Source: an uncultured Cyclobacteriaceae bacterium
GTDB taxonomy: Bacteria; Bacteroidota; Bacteroidia; Cytophagales; Cyclobacteriaceae
Length of the DNA: 48,277 bases
Direction of reading: 5' to 3'
Assembly (NCBI GenBank): GCA_937958005.1
Contig: CALGOB010000131.1
Location: forward strand, 1 to 48,277
The translations under genes were made by a program, and so were the position numbers. This document shows, in pieces, positions 8,417-16,071 of the stretch (within the stretch, counting starts at the first letter, position 1; each line of letters begins with the position of its first letter). The notes beneath the pieces are model-generated. The model saw only the letters and a program-made list of their open reading frames with translations, had not been told where the DNA came from and ran no database searches.

Positions 8417-9136
8417 ATGTGCTACGATGTAAAAACAATGACGCAAAAGGCAAAAAAATATGCGTTACGGTATGGAACTGAAGAAGACTGGGAGGATCTT
8501 AAAAAAAAATTACCCAAAACTTATCATACAAGTGGTTTTACAGAACCTAAATTACCAGTAGTAGGTATGCAAAACAGTGAAAAAGCACAACCAATGATCT
8601 GGCATCCTGCTTGTTTCGCTAAAGGGTATAATACACTTAATGCGAGAGATGATAAATTACTTACCTCCAAATTTTGGAAAGATGATTTCAAAAATAGAAG
8701 GTGTTTAGTAATGATTGATGGTTTTTATGATTTTCATGAAAGCAATGGGAAGAAATTTCCTTATTATATTCAAATGAAATCAGGTGCCCCATTTATGATA
8801 GCAGGTCTCTACCGCAATGCCAATATCAGTGGAGAAATGAGGACTACCTTTACCATGATTACCACACGTGCCAATAAAGAAATGGCATGGATTCACAATG
8901 AGCCAGCTTATAGTGCTGAATCGAGGATGATGTATGTGGTACCAAAAGATTTAGATCAAGAATGGTTAACCGGAAATTGGGAGCAGGTACATTCACAAAT
9001 TCAACCATTAGCAGACAACCAACTGACTTATCACCCTTGTCATAAAATAAGAGGCAGTGGTTATAAAGGAAACATTGAAAACATATCAGATGCAGTACAA
9101 TACCCTGAAATGAATCAACAAGGCACCCTTTTTTAG
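8417..9136 (+). CDS. SRAP domain protein (HMCES/YedK family)
   Basis: A 239-residue SOS-response-associated peptidase fold protein, which shields abasic sites in single-stranded DNA by forming a DNA-protein crosslink through Cys2 after removal of Met1. The sequence starts MCYD, so Cys2 is present. Asn75 in TLNARDD and His160 in WIHNEP fall at the same positions as E. coli YedK Asn75 and His160. The third active-site residue, Glu105 in the usual GFYEW, is Asp105 here (DGFYDFHE). The rest of the fold is recognisable: the Trp/Pro-rich start, FPYYIQMKSGAPFMIAGLY, and TFTMITTRAN. The C-terminal tail ends QQGTLF. It is a single-gene unit with a ~295-bp upstream region and dispersed repeat copy 2 beginning 30 bp after the stop. 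Confidence 0.93.
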   Translation: MCYDVKTMTQKAKKYALRYGTEEDWEDLKKKLPKTYHTSGFTEPKLPVVGMQNSEKAQPMIWHPACFAKGYNTLNARDDKLLTSKFWKDDFKNRRCLVMIDGFYDFHESNGKKFPYYIQMKSGAPFMIAGLYRNANISGEMRTTFTMITTRANKEMAWIHNEPAYSAESRMMYVVPKDLDQEWLTGNWEQVHSQIQPLADNQLTYHPCHKIRGSGYKGNIENISDAVQYPEMNQQGTLF

Positions 9137-9166
9137 TCATTTCAATTTATTTGGATAAAGTAGATT

Positions 9167-9272
9167 AATGAACCAACCCCGACCCAAGGGTACGGGATAT
9201 CTATGGGCAATAATTTAATGATCGACTCAAGAGTCGGGGTGCCCCAGGGAATTAATATCCCTTTGGGATTAA
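9167..9272 (+). repeat. Dispersed ~105-bp repeat, copy 2
   Basis: Nearly identical to copy 1 from AATGAACCAACCCCGACC to the terminal GGATTAA, with a short deletion (GCCCGGCCAGGG became GCCCCAGGG) and a few substitutions. It lies 30 bp downstream of the SRAP stop codon. Copies 1 and 2 are direct repeats bracketing the SRAP gene and the 134-residue gene. Confidence 0.85.
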
Positions 9273-9486
9273 GGGACATAGGTCATTTAACTTGCGATAG
9301 TTTATATATTCAGATTACAGGTAATGAAAAGGAATATCATCAATCGTTAAATCCTTCTATCATAAATACAAGATTAATTGGGGTAAAATGCTATATAAAT
9401 TGTAATATTGATATGGAGATAATTTATTCACCTATCCAACGTTTTAGGTAAACTATTCATTTAAATCAAAAAGAGATCACTCAAAT

Positions 9487-10137
9487 ATGAGGTACTGCTT
9501 AGTTGCATTTTTTTTATGTTCTATAAATTTTACTCTGTTGGCACAGGACTATCAAGGCTATTCTAGAAAAGATACCTTGCCAGATAGCCTTATTATCGTA
9601 AATGGAGACACACTCCCCTATATAAAATATAAAGTTCAACCATATGTAGAAGGAATTTTAGAGCTTTCTAATTCACCTGATGGATATTTAGAATCTTATT
9701 CAGTAGGAGGAGGTATTATTTTCGACAAACACTGGATAGCAGGCGCACAATTCACCTCCTTTGCTGCAGATTTACAGCAACTGGTTATTTTTCCAAATAT
9801 CTTCACCCTTTCCTACATGCATGGTGGTTTTCATGTAGGATATCGGACTCATTATAGAAAACTCATTGATCTAGTATTTCTTCAAAAAATCAGTAGTGGA
9901 GAAATGTCTTGGCAAAATCCAGAAACAGATGAGAATGTATTAGCTAGCAGGTTTACAATTATTCACCCAGCTATTGGAGTAGATGTAAATCTCACAAGAT
10001 TTGTAAAGGTACATGGTAATATCGGTTATCGTTTTGTAACAGGTTTAGATTTAGCCCAAGCCCCTGCGAGTGACTTTCAAGGAGTCGTTTTTCAATTGAG
10101 CTTAAAAGCCGGGGTTTTTAATTATATTAAAAGATGA
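9487..10137 (+). CDS. Secreted beta-barrel-like protein
   Basis: A 216-residue exported protein. A signal peptide is clear (MRYCLVAFFLCSINFTLLAQ, cleaved after AQ). The mature part has amphipathic beta-strand patterns (GYLESYSVGGGIIFD, GGFHVGYRTHYRKL, VHGNIGYRFVTGL) and ends in SLKAGVFNYIKR, like small outer-membrane beta-barrels of the OMP_b-brl type. Its stop overlaps the start of the next gene (ATGA at 10134-10137), so it is co-translated with the degenerate hydrolase and probably with the sigma factor that follows. It may be a surface sensor or porin-like partner of this unit; the function is not known. The ATG at 9487 gives a perfect signal peptide. Confidence 0.75.
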   Translation: MRYCLVAFFLCSINFTLLAQDYQGYSRKDTLPDSLIIVNGDTLPYIKYKVQPYVEGILELSNSPDGYLESYSVGGGIIFDKHWIAGAQFTSFAADLQQLVIFPNIFTLSYMHGGFHVGYRTHYRKLIDLVFLQKISSGEMSWQNPETDENVLASRFTIIHPAIGVDVNLTRFVKVHGNIGYRFVTGLDLAQAPASDFQGVVFQLSLKAGVFNYIKR

Positions 10138-11231
10138 AGGAGTTTTTAACGCTTGTTTTCCTAACAGTAACACTCACGGGGTGCTATTTAAACGAGGATG
10201 TTCCAGAAGATCAGAACATTTGGGATTATAGCCTTCCCTCTCAGCAAGGATTAGCAGATGGTGAACTGCTAACTTTAGATCAAGAAATTGAAGATGATCT
10301 TTTTGGGGCCACACAAAGTCTAATCATTATCAAAAATGATCAGTTAATTTTCGAAAATTATTATGATGAAAATGACAGAACTACTTTATTTCCTATCGGC
10401 AGGGTAGGAATAGGCATTGTATCCGCCTTATTTGGTGAGGTATTAAACAATGAGTTGGCCAATCAATTAGATCAACCCATCGCTGTTTTCTTTCCTGAAT
10501 ACAGTGAGATATTTGACGAAACTCCTGCAAAAAGAAATATTACAGTCAGGCATTTATTAAATATGACTGAAGGACTTGCCTGGAATGGTTCTGTTATTTC
10601 TATTGAAGAGGAGAGTAATGACCTAAGACAAATGCGGGCTTCAAACGATTTTGTGGAATATGTATTATCTAGACCTTTAGAAGCTCCCCCGGGCAATAGA
10701 TTTTCATTCAATTCAGGCAATAGTATCATTTTATTGAATTTAATAGATAGATTAATAGATGAGCCATTAAGCGAATTTTTCAGTGCCAGGCTATTTGGCC
10801 CCCTAGAGATTACCAGTTTTGAAGTAAGAAATATGCCAAATGGATTACCTGATTACGGTACAGGCCTATCTTTATCTACCCTAGATTTAACTAAAATAGG
10901 TTATTTATTAATCAAGAATGGTGTATGGAATGGCGTACAGCTGATAGATAGCAGGTGGATTGACGACATGTTCTCTTCGCAAGAAGAAGTAGATCTCAAT
11001 TTTGATTTTGGTTTTCAGTGGTGGAGATTCAATGACACTTCCTTTATTGCTCGACAATTTGGGTTCAGCGATTTCCATTTTATCCATGGCGAACGAAGTC
11101 AAGGCCTATATCTTTCAAGGGATGGACAATTTGTAATCACAGTAAATAATGGGTTTAATACAGCAAGGAATTTTGCTACACCCAGTTTTTTTATATTTAT
11201 TCGAATATTGGATTCAATAAGTCTCAATTAG
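10134..11231 (+). CDS. Serine-hydrolase-fold lipoprotein, active site lost
   Basis: A 365-residue protein of the beta-lactamase/class C penicillin-binding fold. It has a lipoprotein signal with lipobox LTGC (Cys17). The scaffold is clear: SLIIIKNDQLIFENYY, the conserved VRHLLNMTEGLAW, PPGNRFSFNSGNSIILLNLI, and GFQWWRF near the end. The catalytic motif SxxK, normally in a GSVSK context, reads G-R-V-G-I at 89-93, so both the nucleophile Ser and the general base Lys are absent. The Tyr of the YxN motif is Phe192. The usual HxG region is IHGERSQG. It is therefore expected to be a binding or sensory protein, not an enzyme. It overlaps the upstream beta-barrel gene by 4 bp and ends 9 bp before the ECF sigma gene, which suggests one operon. 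Confidence 0.88.
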   Translation: MKEFLTLVFLTVTLTGCYLNEDVPEDQNIWDYSLPSQQGLADGELLTLDQEIEDDLFGATQSLIIIKNDQLIFENYYDENDRTTLFPIGRVGIGIVSALFGEVLNNELANQLDQPIAVFFPEYSEIFDETPAKRNITVRHLLNMTEGLAWNGSVISIEEESNDLRQMRASNDFVEYVLSRPLEAPPGNRFSFNSGNSIILLNLIDRLIDEPLSEFFSARLFGPLEITSFEVRNMPNGLPDYGTGLSLSTLDLTKIGYLLIKNGVWNGVQLIDSRWIDDMFSSQEEVDLNFDFGFQWWRFNDTSFIARQFGFSDFHFIHGERSQGLYLSRDGQFVITVNNGFNTARNFATPSFFIFIRILDSISLN

Positions 11232-11240
11232 CAGTTAATA

Positions 11241-11849
11241 ATGAGTAAAAACACCTCATTGAATCCTACTGAAATCCTTTGGGAGGAAGTAATCGCAGGA
11301 AAAGTAAATGCTTATGAACAACTATTCAATCTGTTTTATGAGGATTTAGTTCGTTATACTCATCGTTATACGCAACAACAGGTCATTAGTGAAGAAATTA
11401 TTCAAGAAGTATTCATTTCTCTTTGGGAAAGGAGAATGGAAGTTAAAATTACTACTTCGTTAAAAGCATATTTATATAGGGCAGCCAAAAACAGAACCAT
11501 TAATTACCTGAAGTTACAGCTTCCAAAGGATCAAGCTACTTATGATATTAATGAACAAACAGGCTTAACTGTAGAAACTACTATCGAAGATAATTCTGAA
11601 AACTTAAAAAAAGCCCTCAATCAAGCAATTCAAACACTCCCAGAAAAATGCCGGGTCATTTTCTTACTAAGCAGAAATGAAGGACTAACTTACAAGGAAA
11701 TAGCAGAAGAACTCGCAATATCAACTAAAACTGTTGAAAATCAGATAGGCATTGCCATTAAAAAACTAAAAATAGAACTTTCCCCATATTTGGGTGTCAA
11801 CTTAATTTTAGTTACTTTAGGAATTGTTTCCAATGTTTTTTGGGGGTAA
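11241..11849 (+). CDS. ECF sigma factor (FecI type)
   Basis: A 202-residue extracytoplasmic-function sigma factor. Region 2 lies at about 28-95 (YEQLFNLFYEDLVRYTHRYT, EEIIQEVFISLWERR, LKAYLYRAAKNRTINYLK), and region 4 at about 128-185 (LPEKCRVIFLLSRNEGLTYK, EIAEELAISTKTVENQIG). An additional hydrophobic C-terminal tail (VNLILVTLGIVSNVFWG) follows, which is often seen in Bacteroidota FecI proteins. It is followed by a FecR anti-sigma gene and a TonB-dependent receptor with STN domain, the standard order for cell-surface signalling. It starts 9 bp after the degenerate hydrolase. A GGGGGTA motif overlaps its last codons. Confidence 0.95.
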   Translation: MSKNTSLNPTEILWEEVIAGKVNAYEQLFNLFYEDLVRYTHRYTQQQVISEEIIQEVFISLWERRMEVKITTSLKAYLYRAAKNRTINYLKLQLPKDQATYDINEQTGLTVETTIEDNSENLKKALNQAIQTLPEKCRVIFLLSRNEGLTYKEIAEELAISTKTVENQIGIAIKKLKIELSPYLGVNLILVTLGIVSNVFWG

Positions 11850-11869
11850 CAAAGGTTTGATGTGACTTA
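11842..11869 (+). promoter_or_regulatory. Candidate ECF promoter GGGGGTA-N14-TGACTTA
   Basis: GGGGGTA at 11842-11848 and TGACTTA at 11863-11869, separated by 14 bases, lie between the sigma and fecR-like genes, 33 bp before the fecR ATG. The same pair, with 13 bases between, recurs at 16944-16970. Both are preceded by a T-run. This fits an autoregulated promoter of the ECF sigma factor, by inference. Confidence 0.5.
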
Positions 11870-11902
11870 GTTAAAGAATATAGCCACCGTATTGACAATT
11901 TT

Positions 11903-12859
11903 ATGACATCTATTAATGATCATGAGCTCCAAAAATGGGTTGATGAAAAAATTTCTTCTGGCAAGTCCCTCGATAACCTCAATGAAGACCAAAAGGAAGC
12001 ATTAAACGAATTGTTTAAATTTACCCCACCCGCTAATTTATCTATTGATAAACAAATTGCATGGAAAAAAGTTTCTGACAGAATTACACCTAAAAAGAAG
12101 GAAAAAGAAAGCAATTCCTTTACTATCTGGAAAGTGGCAGCTGCCTTAGCCTTATTTATGGTTGTCAGTTTTTCGATAATCTGGTTTATTTATTATAGGC
12201 CTCAAGAAATGGTTTATTCAACTGGATCATCCCCTAAGCAATTCACTTTGACAGATGGGTCAGTCGTTACTCTCAACAAAAACAGTACGCTCAAATTAAT
12301 GAGCCATTTTAACAGTGATCACAGAAAAGTTTATTTGACAGGAGAAGCGTTCTTTTCTATCACTAAAAGCAAAGCGGGTAAAACGTTCAATATAGAAACA
12401 AGCAATGGAAACGTGGAAGTGCTAGGAACCGTTTTTAATGTTAAAACAACAAATCCTAATTCTAAAGAATCAGAAACAACCGTATATGTACAATCTGGAG
12501 TTGTTTCTTTGAGTGATTCAAATGAGGAAAAATCCATTCAGTTAGCTGAAGGAGAAGTAGGGTCATTAAATACGAGTGGTGATCTAGTAAAAGAAGTGGC
12601 CAGTAACGAAAATATGTTGTTTTGGAAAACGAATAGAATGAAGTTTAAATCTGAAAAACTCGGTGTTATCATAGCCAATATCACACAGCATCTAGCCGTA
12701 TCTGTTAAAATAGAAGATCACCTTACTGATTGCATTGTTACTTTTAACTACCAAGGAGGTGATGTAGAAAGTTTCTTAAAAAACATTCAGAAAATAACAG
12801 ATTTGACTTTTACTAAAAAGGAATCGATCTACTATTTAAGTGGTAAAGGTTGTTATTAA
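11903..12859 (+). CDS. FecR family anti-sigma factor
   Basis: A 318-residue single-span inner-membrane protein that keeps the adjacent ECF sigma factor inactive until the receptor signals. The cytoplasmic N-terminal part (1-75) has Lys/Glu-rich helices (INDHELQKWVDEKISSGKSL). A TM helix lies at about 78-100 (WKVAAALALFMVVSFSIIWF), followed by the periplasmic FecR domain at about 115-215 (VYLTGEAFFSITKSKAGKTF, GNVEVLGTVFNVKT, the family motifs). The C-terminal domain at about 240-318 is STN/DUF4974-like (MKFKSEKLGVIIANITQHL). The domain order is standard for Bacteroidota FecR. It starts 53 bp after the sigma gene. Confidence 0.95.
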   Translation: MTSINDHELQKWVDEKISSGKSLDNLNEDQKEALNELFKFTPPANLSIDKQIAWKKVSDRITPKKKEKESNSFTIWKVAAALALFMVVSFSIIWFIYYRPQEMVYSTGSSPKQFTLTDGSVVTLNKNSTLKLMSHFNSDHRKVYLTGEAFFSITKSKAGKTFNIETSNGNVEVLGTVFNVKTTNPNSKESETTVYVQSGVVSLSDSNEEKSIQLAEGEVGSLNTSGDLVKEVASNENMLFWKTNRMKFKSEKLGVIIANITQHLAVSVKIEDHLTDCIVTFNYQGGDVESFLKNIQKITDLTFTKKESIYYLSGKGCY

Positions 12860-12901
12860 TACTACGGCTTTTAAAAGTAATTTCAAACTAGGGTAAAAGC
12901 T

Positions 12902-12918
12902 GTTATACCAATTTAGAT
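12902..12918. repeat. 17-bp dispersed motif, copy 1
   Basis: GTTATACCAATTTAGAT occurs exactly here and again at 20926-20942, both in gaps between genes. It is probably the end of a short dispersed element; no further homology beyond the 17 bases was clear. Confidence 0.5.
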
Positions 12919-12949
12919 TTATAAGGGCACATATCTATAGCAAATTTAT

Positions 12950-12997
12950 GCCATTTATGATTTTCTCTTAAAAGTCTAATGCATCATTCGGGTTAAA
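12950..12997 (+). repeat. 48-bp repeat, copy A (exact inverted copy at 48134)
   Basis: This 48-base sequence, from GCCATTTATGATTTTC to CATTCGGGTTAAA, is found exactly in reverse complement at 48134-48181. A degenerate half-copy, TTCTAATGCATAATGCGGGTTTAA, lies at about 13132-13155. The surrounding gap 12860-13425 is non-coding. Besides these repeats it holds the inverted pair ATTCTGAGTA (about 13069) and TACTCAGAAT (about 13118). Confidence 0.8.
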
Positions 12998-13151
12998 CAT
13001 AAATTAGCATTATAATGATATTATCTTATTTAGAAAAAATAAGTAAAACTAATAGACCCATACGATTCTGAGTAAAATCACAAATTGTGTTAAGTCACTG
13101 TAATGAAAAGACATATACTCAGAATAGATTTTCTAATGCATAATGCGGGTT

Positions 13152-13283
13152 TAATTAGAATCTGCCTATAAAGTCAGTCCCTCGCCTACGATTGTGTCCC
13201 TACAATCGTTTCGCCGCTATGTATAGTGAGTTTGTGAGGACACAAACTCGGGCGAAAGATATATTATAGACAGACACTAATTA
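13152..13283. repeat. 132-bp palindromic element with nested hairpins
   Basis: TAATTAGAATCTGCCTATA (13152-13170) is an imperfect inverted match, 15 of 19, to TATAGACAGACACTAATTA (13265-13283). Inside are two strong hairpins: CGATTGT-GTCCCT-ACAATCG at about 13189-13208 and GAGTTTGTG-AGGA-CACAAACTC at about 13228-13249. The interior is more GC-rich than its surroundings. It is a MITE-like or REP-like element between fecR and the receptor gene. Confidence 0.6.
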
Positions 13284-13371
13284 GTCTTCTTCATTTCAAT
13301 GCCTCAATATTTTAGACAAAAAGGTTAGGGAATAATGTCATTTTTTATGAAATGAAACTATTTTTAGGGTT

Positions 13372-13387
13372 TCTGTTGCGAAACAGA
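13372..13387. promoter_or_regulatory. TCTGTT-GCGA-AACAGA palindrome before the receptor gene
   Basis: A perfect 6-bp stem with a GCGA tetraloop, 38 bp before the receptor start. It follows a TTTTTAGGGTTT run that weakly resembles the T-run plus GGGGGTA of the two candidate ECF promoters. It could be an operator or a leader hairpin; no direct support. Confidence 0.3.
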
Positions 13388-13425
13388 TCGTTACAGTACT
13401 TTTTTGCGTTATCTAGGCATTGACT

Positions 13426-16071
13426 ATGAAAAAGCACTTGCTACTCACACTTTTCGCTATAACGTTGTCATATGTTAAGTCAAATGGGCAATCACACTCA
13501 GATGGTTTTATACAGTTGGATAATGCCAAAAAATTAACGGTTAGTGAAGTCATAGAACTTATAGAGCCGCATTATATTTTGTCTTATCAAGACAAAATAA
13601 TTCCGTTCGAAAAGAAAATTTTTCTAGCTGCAGGTAAGTATTCAATTACTGATCTATTAGTCTTATTATGTCAAGGGAATGGTATTAGATTTCAAATAGA
13701 AGGAGACCAAGTTTTTATCTCCCCAAAAAAGCGAAAAGTCCGTACGCCATCCATTCCAAAATACATTACACTCAGTGGCTCTATCACTAACATTAAAAAT
13801 GGAGAAGCAGTAATAGGTGCTAGTATTACCACCCAAACAAACATCGGTTCAAGTTCTAATAGTTATGGTTTTTTTAGCATAACCGTTCCTAAAGGAGAGC
13901 ACACTTTTACTATTAGGCATACCTCTTTTAAAAACCAGCAACTCAAATTAAATCTCATTGAAAGCCAAACTTATAAGGTTACTTTAGAAGAAAACGTTGG
14001 CCAACTTGATGAGGTAGTAATTACTGGTTATCAACGAAATGAAAACATTTCTAGGACTGTATCAGGTGTTAATAAGCTTACTTTCAATGAAGATAGTGAT
14101 ATTCCCTATTTCTTAGGAGAAGTAGATGTGCTTCAAAGTTCTCTACTTTTACCAGGCATCACTAACCTAGGGGAAGATTCAAATGGTATTAATATAAGAG
14201 GTGGATCCACTTCCCAAAACCTCATTCTCTTAGATGAGGCTGTTATTTTTAATTCAAATCACTTTTTTGGACTTATTTCAGTTTTTAATCCGGAATCTGT
14301 AAATGATGTAGAGATCTTTAAAGGAAATCCACCTGCTAGATTTGGAGGAAGAAATGCCTCTGTGATAAATATTCGTCAACGAGAAGGGAATGACAAAAAC
14401 TTCAACGTAGCAGGTGGTGTTGGTTTTGTAGCAGGAAGGCTTACTGTGGAAGGTCCTATTATTAAAGAAAAATTATCTTTTTTAGTTTCTGCAAGAAGAT
14501 CAGTACTTGCATTTGTGCTGGGAATTACTGATTTCACATCTACCGGGGAAACAACTGCTAATTTTGATGATATTAATTTTAAAATTAACCTAAAAGCTGA
14601 TCCCAAAAACAGATTCTATTTGTCAGGCTATGTAGGAAATGACAGAACATCAACACAGTTCCAAACTTTTAGAAGGTGGGGAAACAGGAGCCTAACGTCT
14701 AGGTGGAACCATATTTTCAATGATCAGCTTTTTCTAAATACTTCACTCGTTTTCAGTGAATACCAGTACCGTGTTACTGATCAAAGAGAGCCTGGCAGTT
14801 TTTTAGGAACTTCAAAGATTTTCAATTACAATTTCAAATTAGACTTCAACTATTTCCTTCATAAAAATCAGCTGCTAAGCTTTGGAGGAGGTCTCAACAC
14901 GATCCAATCTAATCCTGGTGATAGATTACCTTTATTTAATGAAAACTCTACAAACCCAATACAATTAGACACAGAAGTAGCCATTTCTCCTTATTTGTAT
15001 TTTGAACAAGAAGGTAAGTTCAAACAGCTCAATTATAACCTAGGACTTAGGCTAACATCTTTCCACAGCATAGGCAAGGATGAAGTCTTTATTTATGATA
15101 GTCCTACAAGAAGCCCTGAATCTGTAGTTGATACAATCACCTATAAAAATGGAGAAATAGTAAAAAGCTATTTTGGGTTAGAACCACGTGCATTTTTAAG
15201 TTATCAAATAAATAACAACAGTTTTTTAAAAACTTCTTACGCTAGAAATTACCAATACTTACAACTTATTAGCAATACAATTACCCCCTCCCCCACTGAT
15301 ATTTGGAAGATTAGTGATACTTACATAGAACCTTCTATTACCAACCAGTATAGTTTTGGTTACTATAGAAATTTACTTAATAATAAAATAGAAGCTAGCG
15401 CTGAGTTATATTATAGAGGTTCGCGTAATGTATTAGCATTCAAGGATAATGCTGATATATTATTAAATGAACGTATAGAAACAGAAGTTCTGTCAGGTAT
15501 AGGAAGATCTTACGGTTTAGAACTGTATGTTAAAAAGAATAGTGGTAGGCTTACAGGGTGGATTAGTTATGCACTCTCTAAAAGCGAAACTAGAGTAGCT
15601 AATGAAATCCCAGAGTTAGAGATTAATTCGGGAGACTATTTCCCTACCAATATAGATCAAACCCATCAGTTTTCTGCCACAGGCATTTATTCAATTTCGA
15701 AACGTCTAAGTATTTCGTCAAATTTCATCTTCGTAACAGGAAAGCCTACAACACTTCCTTCAGCAAAATTTGAATTAAATGGAATTACAGTCCCACGATT
15801 TACCGCGAGGAATCAAGATCGTTTGCCAAATTACCATAGACTAGATTTGTCCATTCGTTTATCAGGAAAAAAAGGCAAAATTAAAAAGAATAAAAAAATC
15901 AAAAAAAGGGAAGATTATTGGACATTCTCAATCTATAATGTTTATAGTAGAGACAATGTGTTTTCTTTAGTATTTAGAGAGACTGGCATGGAGACTAATA
16001 ACACAGAAATTATTCCATTTATAGTTCTCGGTGATGCAATTCCATCAGTCACCTATAATTTTAAGTTTTGA
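13426..16071 (+). CDS. TonB-dependent receptor with STN signalling domain
   Basis: An outer-membrane receptor of 881 residues. The signal peptide (MKKHLLLTLFAITLSYVKSNGQ) is followed by an STN (secretin/TonB N-terminal) domain at about 30-100, which relays substrate binding to FecR. Next come a carboxypeptidase-regulatory-like beta-sandwich at about 115-190 (GAVIGASITT, GSSSNSYGFFSITVPKGEHT), the plug at about 195-330 (GQLDEVVITGYQ, GINIRGGSTSQNLILLDEA, ARFGGRNASVINIR), and a 22-strand-type barrel to the C-terminal ending PSVTYNFKF. The frame opens with a TTG two codons earlier, but ATG at 13426 gives the signal peptide. It overlaps the downstream DUF4249 gene by 4 bp. Ligand unknown; the context is FecI/FecR signalling. 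Confidence 0.95.
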   Translation: MKKHLLLTLFAITLSYVKSNGQSHSDGFIQLDNAKKLTVSEVIELIEPHYILSYQDKIIPFEKKIFLAAGKYSITDLLVLLCQGNGIRFQIEGDQVFISPKKRKVRTPSIPKYITLSGSITNIKNGEAVIGASITTQTNIGSSSNSYGFFSITVPKGEHTFTIRHTSFKNQQLKLNLIESQTYKVTLEENVGQLDEVVITGYQRNENISRTVSGVNKLTFNEDSDIPYFLGEVDVLQSSLLLPGITNLGEDSNGINIRGGSTSQNLILLDEAVIFNSNHFFGLISVFNPESVNDVEIFKGNPPARFGGRNASVINIRQREGNDKNFNVAGGVGFVAGRLTVEGPIIKEKLSFLVSARRSVLAFVLGITDFTSTGETTANFDDINFKINLKADPKNRFYLSGYVGNDRTSTQFQTFRRWGNRSLTSRWNHIFNDQLFLNTSLVFSEYQYRVTDQREPGSFLGTSKIFNYNFKLDFNYFLHKNQLLSFGGGLNTIQSNPGDRLPLFNENSTNPIQLDTEVAISPYLYFEQEGKFKQLNYNLGLRLTSFHSIGKDEVFIYDSPTRSPESVVDTITYKNGEIVKSYFGLEPRAFLSYQINNNSFLKTSYARNYQYLQLISNTITPSPTDIWKISDTYIEPSITNQYSFGYYRNLLNNKIEASAELYYRGSRNVLAFKDNADILLNERIETEVLSGIGRSYGLELYVKKNSGRLTGWISYALSKSETRVANEIPELEINSGDYFPTNIDQTHQFSATGIYSISKRLSISSNFIFVTGKPTTLPSAKFELNGITVPRFTARNQDRLPNYHRLDLSIRLSGKKGKIKKNKKIKKREDYWTFSIYNVYSRDNVFSLVFRETGMETNNTEIIPFIVLGDAIPSVTYNFKF

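Noticed and set aside
7611-9272. Copies 1 and 2 of the repeat as att sites of an integrated element
   Set aside because: No integrase, tRNA or phage/plasmid gene lies nearby and the same repeat occurs elsewhere; kept only as a possible cassette boundary.
9203-9451. 82-codon plus-strand frame
   Set aside because: It begins inside dispersed repeat copy 2 and its first third is repeat sequence; no protein-like composition after that.
12860-13425. Possible CRISPR or tandem repeat array
   Set aside because: The repeats here are inverted or single, not regularly spaced direct repeats, and no cas gene is present.
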